Below, one piece after another: positions 1 to 9,708 of a DNA stretch of 64,000 nucleotides (position 1 is the first letter of the stretch; each line of letters starts with the position of its first letter). The stretch covers positions 3,550,993 through 3,614,992 of the forward strand of contig CP001643.1 of assembly GCA_000023405.1 (NCBI GenBank), read 5' to 3'. This stretch comes from Brachybacterium faecium DSM 4810. Lineage in GTDB: Bacteria > Actinomycetota > Actinomycetes > Actinomycetales > Dermabacteraceae. A program made the translations under genes and the position numbers. The notes under the pieces were generated by a model. That model did not search any database, was not told where the DNA came from, and saw only the letters and a list, made by a program, of their open reading frames with translations.

Positions 1-2
1 GC

Positions 3-209
3 CCCTACGTGGACCCCTCGCTCATCGACGTCGACGCGGTGGGTCGCCGCCATCTCGACGAGACCGTCAACGCTCTCATGCGGCAGTCCACGGTGATCTC
101 CGATGCGGTCGCGGCGGGCGAGCTGGGGATCGTGGGCTGCCAGTACCAGCTCGAGGAGGGACGGGTCTCGCCGATCTCGTGGGTCGGTCAGCTCGAGATC
201 ACACGCTGA
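3..209 (+). CDS. Beta-carbonic anhydrase, C-terminal fragment (cut by window edge)
   Basis: The open frame enters from the left edge and ends at TGA 207-209, so only about 68 C-terminal residues are visible. The pattern RHLDETV...LMRQSTVISDAVAAGELGIVGCQYQLEEGRV resembles the C-terminal helix and last strand of bacterial beta-class carbonic anhydrases, where a helix of this kind precedes a 'IVGA.Y.L..G.V' strand. These enzymes interconvert CO2 and bicarbonate with a zinc held by Cys/His residues; those residues would lie upstream of this window and cannot be checked. The family call rests on the tail alone. Confidence 0.7.
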   Translation, partial: PYVDPSLIDVDAVGRRHLDETVNALMRQSTVISDAVAAGELGIVGCQYQLEEGRVSPISWVGQLEITR

Positions 210-281
210 GGCAGATTCCCCGGCCGGACGGGCGGGGCGGCGCGGATCTTCCGCGAACGCTCCACGGCACCCCGCTCCCCC

Positions 282-713
282 TCACTCCTCGAAGAAGGCG
301 GTGAGGTCGTCGGTCGTGATGTTGGCGGCGGAGCCGGCGGGGATCACGTCCGTCGCCAGGACGCGCAGGCCGCGATCCCCCTCCGGATGTGCCTCGATCC
401 GCACGAACGCGGTGCGCACCCGCGGCTGCTCCCGGTAGACGAGGTCGACCGTCCGCAGCACGCGCAGCAGCGAGGTCTCGACCGCCTCGCGCTCCTGCCC
501 GGCGAGCACGAGCACGCCGGAGACGAAGGTGCCCGCGTTGGCGGAGTCCTGGAAACGGACCTCGCCGTCGAGGTGCTCGGGCAGCGCCTCGACCGCGTCG
601 CGCAGCGCCGCGGCGACGGCATCGACGTCGCTGCGGCCGCCCATCCCACAGGCCGCGAGCAGGCTTCCGAGGATCCCCACGAGCACTCCTCTGCGTCCGA
701 TGCGGGCTGTCAT
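282..713 (-). CDS. Predicted lipoprotein of unknown function
   Basis: This 143-residue protein starts at ATG 713; a longer upstream reading exists but would precede the signal peptide. The N-terminus (MTARIGRRGVLVGILGS) has twin arginines, a hydrophobic stretch and a lipobox LLAAC with Cys22, so export and lipid anchoring on the outer face of the membrane are expected. The mature part is about 120 residues of mixed alpha/beta character without a domain I recognise. It follows the WXG/lipase gene by 40 bases on the same strand and is probably co-transcribed with it, which hints at a role in handling or countering that protein. The function is unknown. Confidence 0.7.
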   Translation of the reverse strand: MTARIGRRGVLVGILGSLLAACGMGGRSDVDAVAAALRDAVEALPEHLDGEVRFQDSANAGTFVSGVLVLAGQEREAVETSLLRVLRTVDLVYREQPRVRTAFVRIEAHPEGDRGLRVLATDVIPAGSAANITTDDLTAFFEE

Positions 714-753
714 CGTGCCATCATCCCGCACCCCGGGGTGGTCCTGCACGGCG

Positions 754-2109
754 TCAGTTCTCCCGGTGCACACCGGAGGAGTAGTGCTGGACGCTGTCCG
801 GATCGGAGGTGAGGAAGGGCTGCAGGCTGGGATCCTGCGAGTACTGCGACAGCTGGGAGGACGGGTCCTGGAGCGCCTCCGCGACCGAGTTCTGGTATTG
901 GGCGCTGCTGTGGTTGGCGCCGAGGTCCAGCGGGAAGCCGGGGTTGTCCAGTGTGACGACGGTGCCGTTCCCCGGCCCCCCGAAGGCCCCGCCGACGTCG
1001 ACCCTCGGCACCACGTCGCCGCGGTGCTGGATGTTCAGCTGCTCCACCCCCGCGGGGACGTCGTAGTTGTCCACGGGGGAGCCGTAGGTCATCACATTGG
1101 TGACGTTGAACTGCGAGGCGAACTCCGGGGTCGACGCGAGGCTCGCCGCGATCATCCCGCCCTGGGAATGCCCGTTGAGCATCAGCGGGGTGCCCGGCGG
1201 GATCCCCTCCTGGGCATAGAGCTGCGCGATCGCGTCCGCCGCCGCCTCGGAGCCGGCGGACCATCCCTGGGCGCTCGCCTGGTACGCGTTCCCGGTGAGG
1301 TCCATCGGGTTGTCGCCCGCGGACGGTCCCCACAGCTCGGTGCCGGGGATGTTGACGATCACTCCGGTCGGAGGCTCGCCCACGACGGTCATGGAGACCT
1401 CGCCGCTCTGCTTCTCGCCGTAGGTCTCGTTCGTGTTCGAGATGATGTGCGCGAGATCGCTGGGGGGAAGGAGGCCCGAGTCCTCCCCGCGGACGGGGAC
1501 GGGGGCGTCCGCGTAGCCGCGGCCGTCCTCCATGAGCTTCAGGTCGTGCCCCGTGAAGAACTCGACCAGGGCGTCGACGCCGCGCAGCGTGCCGATGCCC
1601 GCCCCCGCGATGACCTCCAGCACGCGCGGCCACTCGAGGTCCCGCACCGCATCGATCGCGGAGCCGATGAAGTCCGCTCCGTCGCGGACGCGGTCCCCGA
1701 GCCATCCGATCCCGTCCCCGATCCGGTCACCCAGCCAGTCCATGCCGTCCCCGAGCCAGTCCACGGCATCCCCCACCGCGTCGACGACCCCCTCACCGAG
1801 CCCGCCGAGCCAGTCCAGGACGTCATCGAACCAGTCGCCGCCCTCGGGCGCGGAGGCGATCTCCTGCTCCTGGACGTGCTGCTGGAGCTCGCGGGAGCGA
1901 TCGCCGAGTCCAGGCACGACGATCGCGTCCGCCCTGCCCCGGGTTCCGGCCCACTGCTCGCGGAAGGCGTCCGCGTCGGGACCCGCCCAGGCGACCGACT
2001 GCACGCTCGCGTCGACCCCGCCGAGCAGGTCCTCGAGCCGGGCTGCGGCGCGCTCGAGCGCCTGCGACTCCTCGAGCACCTGCTCCGTGTCCATCCCCTG
2101 GAAGGTCAT
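754..2109 (-). CDS. WXG-type N-terminus fused to an alpha/beta-hydrolase (lipase-like)
   Basis: The protein is 451 residues. Residues 1-85 are helical with a WXG turn (W41-A-G43) followed by FREQW, as in WXG100/LXG proteins exported by type VII (ESX-like) systems. Residues about 93-150 hold amphipathic repeats built on WLGD (WLGDGMDWLGDRIGDGIGWL). Residues about 195-430 form an alpha/beta-hydrolase domain with the nucleophile elbow GHSQGG (Ser315), a plausible acid at Asp365 (HRGDVVP) and His400 (GANHSS). The start overlaps the upstream gene by four bases (ATGA), so translation is coupled. There is no Sec signal. The hydrolase call is firm; secretion through a type VII route is inferred from the WXG region and the operon, since no secretion ATPase is in this window. 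Confidence 0.75.
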   Translation of the reverse strand: MTFQGMDTEQVLEESQALERAAARLEDLLGGVDASVQSVAWAGPDADAFREQWAGTRGRADAIVVPGLGDRSRELQQHVQEQEIASAPEGGDWFDDVLDWLGGLGEGVVDAVGDAVDWLGDGMDWLGDRIGDGIGWLGDRVRDGADFIGSAIDAVRDLEWPRVLEVIAGAGIGTLRGVDALVEFFTGHDLKLMEDGRGYADAPVPVRGEDSGLLPPSDLAHIISNTNETYGEKQSGEVSMTVVGEPPTGVIVNIPGTELWGPSAGDNPMDLTGNAYQASAQGWSAGSEAAADAIAQLYAQEGIPPGTPLMLNGHSQGGMIAASLASTPEFASQFNVTNVMTYGSPVDNYDVPAGVEQLNIQHRGDVVPRVDVGGAFGGPGNGTVVTLDNPGFPLDLGANHSSAQYQNSVAEALQDPSSQLSQYSQDPSLQPFLTSDPDSVQHYSSGVHREN

Positions 2110-2924
2110 GAGGCGGCCCTCTCCCCGGCGCCGGCGGAGACATGGTCGATCGCGGCGATGACCTTCTGGCGCATCGCGGAGGTCAGGGCACCGGGAGCGA
2201 GGCCTCGGAGCACCGGGCCGTCCTCGTCCGCCCCGTCCTCGGCGGGAACGAGCACGGCCAGCTGCTCACCGCCCTCGCCGAGCGCGTACCAGGAGCCGCC
2301 GCCGGCGGCGGTGCCCTCCTCGTCGGGCGCGGAGACCACGAGCATCTGCACCTGTGCGAGGGCCGGGGCGTCGGCGAGCTCCTCCGCAGCGGGACCCGAC
2401 GGTGCGGGGGCCGTCGCGGCGGGGGCCCTGCCGGTGAACGCGGGCCGCTGCGGGATGACGGTCTCGAAGGTGTCGCCCAGCGCTTCGATGGTGGTCAGGC
2501 CGAGGGTGACGGCGCTGCTGCGCCGTCCCAGGCGCAGCGTCTCCTCTCCGGCGAGGACCTCACGGACCTGATCGACGACGAGCACGAACCGCCCCGCGAT
2601 CCGCAGCGCGGTGGTCCACCCCTCGGCGCCGTCCACGCACACCAGCTCCACGCCGACCGGCGAGCGCAGCCCTGTGCGCAGCACCTGTTCCCAGTGCCGC
2701 TGGACGCTCAGCGAGCCGTCGCCCTGCGGGGACTGGACGAGCAGGCCCGCCCGCTCGAGCTCGATGATCTGCTCCTCGGTGATCTGCGCCGGGGGCTCCT
2801 GCTCGAGCATCACGGCGCGCAGCCAGCCCCACGCCCCGTCGGAGATCCGCACGAGGGCGGAGCTGCCGGGCAGGGAGCCCAGCCGCGGGCGGCGCTCCGC
2901 CGTGGTCGATCCGTCCGTCGTCAT
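2106..2924 (-). CDS. Putative chaperone-like partner of the WXG/lipase protein (EspG-like?)
   Basis: This 272-residue protein starts at ATG 2924; 26 further upstream codons are open but lie in a proline/arginine-rich non-domain stretch. It has no signal peptide or membrane segment. A roughly 180-residue alpha/beta region is followed by a proline/alanine linker and a short C-terminal segment. Its place directly before, and overlapping, a WXG-type secreted enzyme, and its size, fit an ESX secretion-associated (EspG-type) chaperone, but I see no diagnostic motif. It is the first gene of a likely three-gene minus-strand operon. The chaperone role is inferred from context only. Confidence 0.5.
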   Translation of the reverse strand: MTTDGSTTAERRPRLGSLPGSSALVRISDGAWGWLRAVMLEQEPPAQITEEQIIELERAGLLVQSPQGDGSLSVQRHWEQVLRTGLRSPVGVELVCVDGAEGWTTALRIAGRFVLVVDQVREVLAGEETLRLGRRSSAVTLGLTTIEALGDTFETVIPQRPAFTGRAPAATAPAPSGPAAEELADAPALAQVQMLVVSAPDEEGTAAGGGSWYALGEGGEQLAVLVPAEDGADEDGPVLRGLAPGALTSAMRQKVIAAIDHVSAGAGERAAS

Positions 2925-3056
2925 GGATGCCCCCTCGTCCGCTGTGGGCGTGCGCGCCCGACGCCCTGGTCGAAGGCTAGGCCGCGCGGGACGCACCGCC
3001 AATGGGGAGTTGTCCCCATGGTCACGGGCATGATCGCGGGCGCGGGGCCCTGGCCG

Positions 3057-4820
3057 TCACGAGTCCGTGAGCACGGCCGAGCGCCACCCGCGTGCCGAGC
3101 TGATCACCGCGAGCTGCTCGGCCGCGCGCAGATCCTCGATCTCGAGCGGGCGCTCGAGGAGCTCGCCTCGTGCGAGCGCGAGCCGGCGGCCGACGCCGGC
3201 GAGGCAGCCATCGGCCAGCGGCGGGGTGCACCAGGTGCCGTCGATCCGGGCGGCGAGGGTCGCGATGGTGGTCTCCACCGCGCGGCCGTGCGCGCCGCGC
3301 AGCACCACGTCGTCGGCCTCCGGGTGGCGGGCGCGGGCGGCGTCGAGGTGCGCGCGCATCGTGGTCTTGTGGGCGCTGAGCTGCGCGGGGAACACGGTGC
3401 GCACCTCGTCGAGGGCGAGGCGCACGGGCCCGGGCGGCGTGCTCAGCGGCCGTGCCGTGCTCTCGAGGGTGCCGTCCTGTCCCAGGGCGAGGCGCAGCAG
3501 CGCGGCGGGCTCGTGCGCGCGGGCGGCGATCGCGTCCGCGACGGCGGCGGTGAGCGTCTCGCGCCGCACCGGGATCCCGAGCTGCGCGGCGGAGGCGAGC
3601 ATCCGCTCCAGATGCGCCTCGAGGTTCTGCCCGGTCCCGTCCCGCACGGCGAAGGTCTCCAGCAGGGCGAAGGGCTCCCGGGGCCCTGTGGGCAGCACCG
3701 CGGCCTTGACCAGCAGCTCGTCGTACTCGCCCGCCGGGGTGGAGTCCCAGGTGATGCCGCCGCCCGCGCCGTACACGGCGGTGCCCGCCTCCCGGTCGAT
3801 CTCGACCGTGCGGATCGCGACGTTGAAGCGGGCCTGCGGGGCGGGCCCGGGGGCGAGGTAGCCGAGCGCCCCGCAGTACGCGCCGCGCGGGGCGTCCTCG
3901 AGCTCGGCGATGAGCGCCATGGTGGAGAGCTTCGGCGCGCCGGTGATGGAGCCGCAGGGGAACAGCGCCTCGAGCACGTCCACGACTCCGGTGCTCGGGG
4001 CGGGCCGTCCCGTGACGGTCGAGGTCAGCTGCCACAGCGTCGGGTACGGCTCGGCGCGCAGCAGGTCGCTGACCTGCACGGTGCCCGGCGCGCACACCCG
4101 TGAGAGGTCGTTGCGCAGCAGGTCCACGATCATGATGTTCTCGGCGCAGTCCTTCTCGCTGGCCCGCAGCGCCTCGCGGGCGGCGAGGTCCTGCGCGGCG
4201 TCGGCGCCGCGCGCGGCCGTGCCCTTCATCGGCACGGTGCGCAGCTCCCCCTCCTCCCAGCGGAGGAAGGATTCGGGGCTCGCGCTGACCACGGCCGTCC
4301 GCCCCAGGTCGAGGAAGGCGTGGTGGGAGCCCTGCTGCCGGTGGGCGAGCTCCCCGTACAGCCCGAAGGCGTCCCCCGTGAAGCGGGACCGCAGGCGGGT
4401 GGTGAGGTTGCACTGGTAGGTCTCGCCCTCGGCGATCGCGGCGCGCACGGCCTCCACCCGGCCGGCGTGCTGGGCCCGGTCCCAGTCCGCCTCCCACGGT
4501 GCCAGCGTGAACCCCTCGCCGGTGGTGAGCGGCCGCGACGCCTCGTCGGGGGCGGTCGCGAGCCCGAACCACACCAGCGGCAGGCCCTCTCGCGGGGCGC
4601 GGACCCGTGCCTGCGCATCGAGACCGGCGGCCGCCTCATAGGCGAGCATCCCGAAAGCCCAGGCACCGCCCGCCACGGCCTCCTCGACGGCGGCGAGCGC
4701 GGGCCGCACCTCGTCCGGGCGCCACGCCTCGATCACCCGGTCCGCGCGGGAGAACTGCACGGCATGGCCGGCGGCGACGTCGTCGAAGCGGGCGACGGGC
4801 GCGGGGGCGGCGAGGGGCAT
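3057..4820 (-). CDS. pabB-pabC: Aminodeoxychorismate synthase component I fused to aminodeoxychorismate lyase
   Basis: This 587-residue bifunctional enzyme makes p-aminobenzoate for folate. Residues about 1-370 are the chorismate-binding domain, with the MKGTAARG lysine motif, DLLRNDLSRVC, and the CGSITGAPK and EYDELLVKA segments of PabB/TrpE proteins. The MKGT lysine rather than the PIAGT pattern favours PabB over anthranilate synthase. The last 200 residues are a class IV aminotransferase fold (ETFAVRDG at the start, SAHKTT with the cofactor lysine, CLAGVGRR near the end), which is PabC. ATG 4820 is preferred because GGAG lies about 8 bases before it; ATGs at 4859 and 4856 are alternatives. 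The glutaminase PabA is not nearby. It is divergent from larC. Confidence 0.85.
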   Translation of the reverse strand: MPLAAPAPVARFDDVAAGHAVQFSRADRVIEAWRPDEVRPALAAVEEAVAGGAWAFGMLAYEAAAGLDAQARVRAPREGLPLVWFGLATAPDEASRPLTTGEGFTLAPWEADWDRAQHAGRVEAVRAAIAEGETYQCNLTTRLRSRFTGDAFGLYGELAHRQQGSHHAFLDLGRTAVVSASPESFLRWEEGELRTVPMKGTAARGADAAQDLAAREALRASEKDCAENIMIVDLLRNDLSRVCAPGTVQVSDLLRAEPYPTLWQLTSTVTGRPAPSTGVVDVLEALFPCGSITGAPKLSTMALIAELEDAPRGAYCGALGYLAPGPAPQARFNVAIRTVEIDREAGTAVYGAGGGITWDSTPAGEYDELLVKAAVLPTGPREPFALLETFAVRDGTGQNLEAHLERMLASAAQLGIPVRRETLTAAVADAIAARAHEPAALLRLALGQDGTLESTARPLSTPPGPVRLALDEVRTVFPAQLSAHKTTMRAHLDAARARHPEADDVVLRGAHGRAVETTIATLAARIDGTWCTPPLADGCLAGVGRRLALARGELLERPLEIEDLRAAEQLAVISSARGWRSAVLTDS

Positions 4821-4892
4821 GGCAGCGGCTCCGGGTCGTGACGGGGACGGACGCATCATGCCTGATCGGCCCCGCGCACTAGCATCGGGTCC

Positions 4893-6284
<1,392 letters not shown>

Positions 6285-6329
6285 CGGATACTGGGGAGGG
6301 ACCAGCGTCGCTCACCAGGAGGTTCTCCG

Positions 6330-6764
6330 ATGGTTGCCCTGACCGATGTGATGACCAAGGCGATCGACATCGCCCGCGAGGCGCCCAACGGCCGCCATGC
6401 CGAGCTGCTCGTCCATGACGGCCCGCTGCGCCAGAGCGTGATCGCGCTGCGGGAGGGTGCCGAGCTCCCGGAGCACAACTCGCCGCCGGCCGCCTCGATC
6501 CAGGTGATCCGCGGGAGCCTGCGGGTCACGGGGCAGGACCCGGTGGTGCTCGAGGCCGGCGCGCTCGAGGCCCTCACCCACTTCCGCCACGCCGTCGAGG
6601 CGCTCGAGGACACCGTCTTCCTGCTCACCACGGTCACCTCGCAGCAGGACACCGGCAGCCATGCCACCCCCACCGGGGAGGTGCCCGTGCTCAGCACCGA
6701 GGAGCAGGCCGCGGAGTACGCGGAGATGGACCACGAATCCGGCGGCGGCCGCACCGACGGCTGA
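6330..6764 (+). CDS. Cupin-domain protein
   Basis: This 144-residue protein starts at ATG 6330 behind CAGGAGG (6316-6322). It has the short beta-barrel pattern of small cupins: LREGAELPEHNSPPAASIQVIRGSLRVTG..PVVLEAGALEALTHFRHAVEALEDTVFLLTTV. The usual first motif HxH is weak (EHN), while a histidine (THFRHAVEA) is retained in the second motif, so metal binding is uncertain. The acidic C-terminal 30 residues are probably flexible. The closest known type is the stand-alone cupin often annotated as a sensor or stress protein. It is convergent with the methyltransferase that follows. The substrate is unknown. Confidence 0.7.
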   Translation: MVALTDVMTKAIDIAREAPNGRHAELLVHDGPLRQSVIALREGAELPEHNSPPAASIQVIRGSLRVTGQDPVVLEAGALEALTHFRHAVEALEDTVFLLTTVTSQQDTGSHATPTGEVPVLSTEEQAAEYAEMDHESGGGRTDG

Positions 6765-6789
6765 GGCCGGCTGCGGCGCAGCATCGGCC

Positions 6790-7407
6790 TCAGGCGCGGC
6801 CGAGGATCCCCACCAGGAAGCGGTCGTCGGCCGGTCGCAGGTCCCAGGTGCTGAAGCGCTGCTCGAGGCGGAGCCCGGCCGCGGCGGCGTCGGCCGCGAA
6901 GTCGTCGGCCGCGTAGCCGCGGTCCAGGCCGAACCCGACCACGAGCCTGCCGTCCTCCGCGAGGTGCTCGGCGAGGCGGGCGAGCGCCGGCCGGCGCTCC
7001 GCACCGGCGAGGAAGGCGAGCACGTTGCCCGCGCAGAGCTGCAGGTCGAAGCGGGAGCGGGTGCCGTCCTCCTCCTGCAGGTCGAGGGCGGCGAGGTTCC
7101 CGACCTCCCAGCGCGCCCCGGGATGATCCGCCCGCGCCACGTCGATGAGGTGCGGATCGAGATCCACTCCGGTCACGTCGTGCCCGGCCCGGGCGAGGTG
7201 CCCGCCCAGGCGCCCGCTGCCGCAGCCGGCGTCGAGGATGCGCGCGCCGCGGGCCGCCATCGCGTCCAGCAGACGGGCCTCGCCGTGGATGTCCTGGCCG
7301 GAGGCCTCGAGGCGGCGCCAGCGCTCGGCGTAGCGGTGGGCGTGCTCGGGGTCGCGGCGCAGCGCCGCGGTCCAGAGGTTCTCGGCGGGGCCGTCGGTGG
7401 TGCTCAT
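6790..7407 (-). CDS. Class I SAM-dependent methyltransferase
   Basis: The 205-residue protein has a clear S-adenosylmethionine fold: motif I ILDAGCGSGRLGGH (residues 57-70), the acidic end of strand 2 (VTGVDLDPHLIDVARAD) and motif IV-like DLQLCAGNVLAFL. The family (Methyltransf_25/11 type) methylates small molecules, proteins or nucleic acids, and the target cannot be read from sequence. Its start lies five bases after the stop of the MFS gene, so it is the last member of a minus-strand run that begins with the CNNM pair. Confidence 0.8.
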   Translation of the reverse strand: MSTTDGPAENLWTAALRRDPEHAHRYAERWRRLEASGQDIHGEARLLDAMAARGARILDAGCGSGRLGGHLARAGHDVTGVDLDPHLIDVARADHPGARWEVGNLAALDLQEEDGTRSRFDLQLCAGNVLAFLAGAERRPALARLAEHLAEDGRLVVGFGLDRGYAADDFAADAAAAGLRLEQRFSTWDLRPADDRFLVGILGRA

Positions 7408-7411
7408 GCCT

Positions 7412-8626
7412 CTATCGTGCCGTGTCCTCGGCCAGCTCGCGGGGTTCGGGCTCCCCGGCGGGCCGCGGCGCGGTCGCCGGGGCGAGCAGCACCGCCACCA
7501 GCACCACCGCGAGGGGGACCACGAGCGCGCCGCGCAGCCCCACCTCCTCGCCGAGCAGGCCCAGGGTGGGCGGACCGACGAGGAACGCGAGGTAGCCGAT
7601 CGTCGAGGCGAGGGCCACGCGGGCGGCGGGGTTCGGGCCCGAGTCCCCGGCGGCGGAGAGCGCCAGCGGGAAGCCCAGCGAGGCGCCGAGACCCCACAGC
7701 ACCACCGCGACCAGCGCCACCGGCTGGCTGTCCACGAAGGAGATGAGCGCGAGACCGGTCGCCGCGAACAGGGCGCTGACCCCGAGCACGCGGGAGCGGC
7801 CCACCCGGGCCACGACCGGCCCGCCGGCGAAGCGGCCGGCGGTCATCGCGGCGGCGAACAGCGCGAACACGGTCGAGCCCATGGTCGCGTCGAAGCCGTG
7901 GCCGTCGACCATGACCAGCGGCAGCCAGTCGTTCGCGGTCCCCTCGGCCAGCGCCATGGCCAGCACGATCCCGCCGATGAGCACGAGGCGGGTGTCCTTC
8001 CAGATCGCGGGGCGCGGGGTGGTGGCCTGGGCGGCGCGCTCGGCGGCGTCGACCCGGCCGACGCCGGGGGCGATGGCCCGCATCGCCCACAGCAGCAGGG
8101 CGGCGCCGACCACGCCGGCGAGCACGAGATGGGCCACCACCGGGAAGGCCGCCGCGGTGGCGAGGATGCCCAGCACCGCCCCGATGACGGTGCCGAGGCT
8201 GAAGCAGCCGTGCAGCGCCGGCAGGAACGGCATGCCGCCGAGCCGCTCGACGTCCGCGCCCTCGACGTTCATGGCGACCTCGCCGCCGCCCATCCCGCCG
8301 CCGAACAGCGCGAGCCCCACCGCGGTCAGCAGCGGCATCCCGGCCGCCGCCCCGATCGCGATGAGGGGCATCGCCACCACGATCAGGGTGGAGCCGGTGG
8401 CGATCACCGGGCGGGTGCCCCAGCGCATCACCAGCGGGCCGGAGGAGAGGATCCCCGCCATGGAGCCGACGGAGAGGCCGAACAGCACCAGGCCCATCTG
8501 CGCGGTCGAGGCCTCGAGCAGATCGCGCACCGCCGGGGTGCGGGTGACCCAGGAGGACATGCACAGGCCGGGCAGCAGGAACAGCGCATACAGCGCCCAG
8601 CGGCGGCGGGCGAGAGGGACGGGCAC
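7412..8626 (-). CDS. MFS transporter
   Basis: This 404-residue membrane protein has about 12 hydrophobic segments and the internal duplication typical of the major facilitator superfamily. The start is GTG 8626, preceded by GAGGAG seven bases upstream; much longer open reading in this frame runs through the opposite gene and is not real. Residues GTRPVIATGSTL and the second-half RVGRSRVLGVSA are loop 2-3 and loop 8-9 type segments. The set of hydrophobic segments resembles the FucP/YbjJ-like subgroup of MFS proteins, which includes sugar porters and exporters. The substrate is unknown. It is co-directional with the CNNM genes before it and the methyltransferase after it. Confidence 0.8.
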   Translation of the reverse strand: MPVPLARRRWALYALFLLPGLCMSSWVTRTPAVRDLLEASTAQMGLVLFGLSVGSMAGILSSGPLVMRWGTRPVIATGSTLIVVAMPLIAIGAAAGMPLLTAVGLALFGGGMGGGEVAMNVEGADVERLGGMPFLPALHGCFSLGTVIGAVLGILATAAAFPVVAHLVLAGVVGAALLLWAMRAIAPGVGRVDAAERAAQATTPRPAIWKDTRLVLIGGIVLAMALAEGTANDWLPLVMVDGHGFDATMGSTVFALFAAAMTAGRFAGGPVVARVGRSRVLGVSALFAATGLALISFVDSQPVALVAVVLWGLGASLGFPLALSAAGDSGPNPAARVALASTIGYLAFLVGPPTLGLLGEEVGLRGALVVPLAVVLVAVLLAPATAPRPAGEPEPRELAEDTAR

Positions 8627-8667
8627 AGGAGCTCCTCGGGGACGGACGGAACCCCCCAACCTACCGC

Positions 8668-9708
8668 TCAGGCCGCGATGCGCGAGTCGTCGCGGATCTG
8701 GCCCACCAGCTCCTCGAGCATGTCCTCGAGGGTGACCACGCCGATCACCTCGCCGCGCTCGTCCGTCGCCGCACCGAGGTGGGCGCCGGAGTCCTGCATC
8801 TCGGCGAGCGCCTCGCGCAGCGCCTGGTCCGCGCCGATCCGCGGCAGGGCGCGGATGCGCTCCTCCGGGATCGGGTCCTCGCGCCGCTCCTGCACGGAGT
8901 CCAGGAGGTCCTTGATGTGGACGTAGCCGGTCAGGCGGCCGTCGGCCGTGCGCACCGGGAAGCGGGAGTAGCCCTCCACGGCGGCGGCCTCCGCCTGCGC
9001 GGCGGTGACGCCCTCGGGCAGGGTGGAGACCTCCGCGAGGGGGATCACCAGGTTCGCCACGCTGCGGGCCTCGAAGCGCAGCGCCCCCAGCAGGAGCGCC
9101 TCGTCGTTGTCCTCGAGCAGCCCGCCCTCCCGGGACTCGCTGACCATCGCCGCCACCTCGTTGCGGGTGAAGGCGCTGGTCACCTCCGCCTTCGGGGTGA
9201 CGCCGAGGATCCGCAGCACCAGGTTGCCGCTCGCGTTGAGCAGCCACAGCAGCGGGCGCAGCACGGTGACCACGCCCATCAGCACCGGGGAGAGGATGAG
9301 GGCCATCCGCTCCGGCCCGGCCAGCGCGATGTTCTTCGGGACCATCTCGCCGAAGACCACGTGGAGGTAGGTCACCAGCCCGAGCGCGCACACGAAGGCG
9401 ATCGGGTGGGTGAAGCCGGCCGGCACCCCGAGCACCTCGAGCGGCACCTCGAGCAGGTGCGCGATGGCGGGCTCGCTGATCGCGCCGAGCGCGAGGGAGC
9501 ACACGGTGATGCCCATCTGCGCACCGGCCATCATCAGCGAGACGTGCTCCATCGCGTAGATCGTGACCTTCGCGGCCCACTTCCCCTCGAGGGCGCGGGG
9601 CTCGATCACGGAGCGGCGGGCGGAGATCAGCGCGAACTCCGCGCCGACGAAGAAGGCGTTCAGGAGCAGCAGCAGGAGGGTGAGGCCGAGTCCGGTCGCG
9701 GTGCTCAT
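8668..9708 (-). CDS. CNNM/CBS-domain membrane protein (hemolysin family, short form)
   Basis: The 346-residue protein has an N-terminal CNNM (DUF21) membrane domain of three to four segments (LTLLLLLLNAFFVGAEFALISARR, and VTYLHVVFGEMVPKNIAL) followed by paired CBS domains (residues about 205-335, PLAEVSTLPEGV...GYVHIKDLLD). The family includes magnesium/cobalt-related transporters such as CorB/MpfA. It lacks the C-terminal CorC_HlyC domain that its upstream paralogue keeps. The start overlaps the paralogue's stop by four bases (ATGA 9705-9708), so the two are translated together and may form a heteromer. Transport of Mg2+ is likely from the family but unproven. Confidence 0.85.
   Translation of the reverse strand: MSTATGLGLTLLLLLLNAFFVGAEFALISARRSVIEPRALEGKWAAKVTIYAMEHVSLMMAGAQMGITVCSLALGAISEPAIAHLLEVPLEVLGVPAGFTHPIAFVCALGLVTYLHVVFGEMVPKNIALAGPERMALILSPVLMGVVTVLRPLLWLLNASGNLVLRILGVTPKAEVTSAFTRNEVAAMVSESREGGLLEDNDEALLLGALRFEARSVANLVIPLAEVSTLPEGVTAAQAEAAAVEGYSRFPVRTADGRLTGYVHIKDLLDSVQERREDPIPEERIRALPRIGADQALREALAEMQDSGAHLGAATDERGEVIGVVTLEDMLEELVGQIRDDSRIAA

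Noticed and set aside
529..2571. Long plus-strand reading frame opposite the WXG/lipase operon
   Set aside because: Its product is Arg/Pro/Ala/Gly-rich without any domain; it is the antisense shadow of well-supported minus-strand genes in very GC-rich DNA. The same applies to similar frames opposite pabB-pabC, the hydroxyproline operon and trxB.
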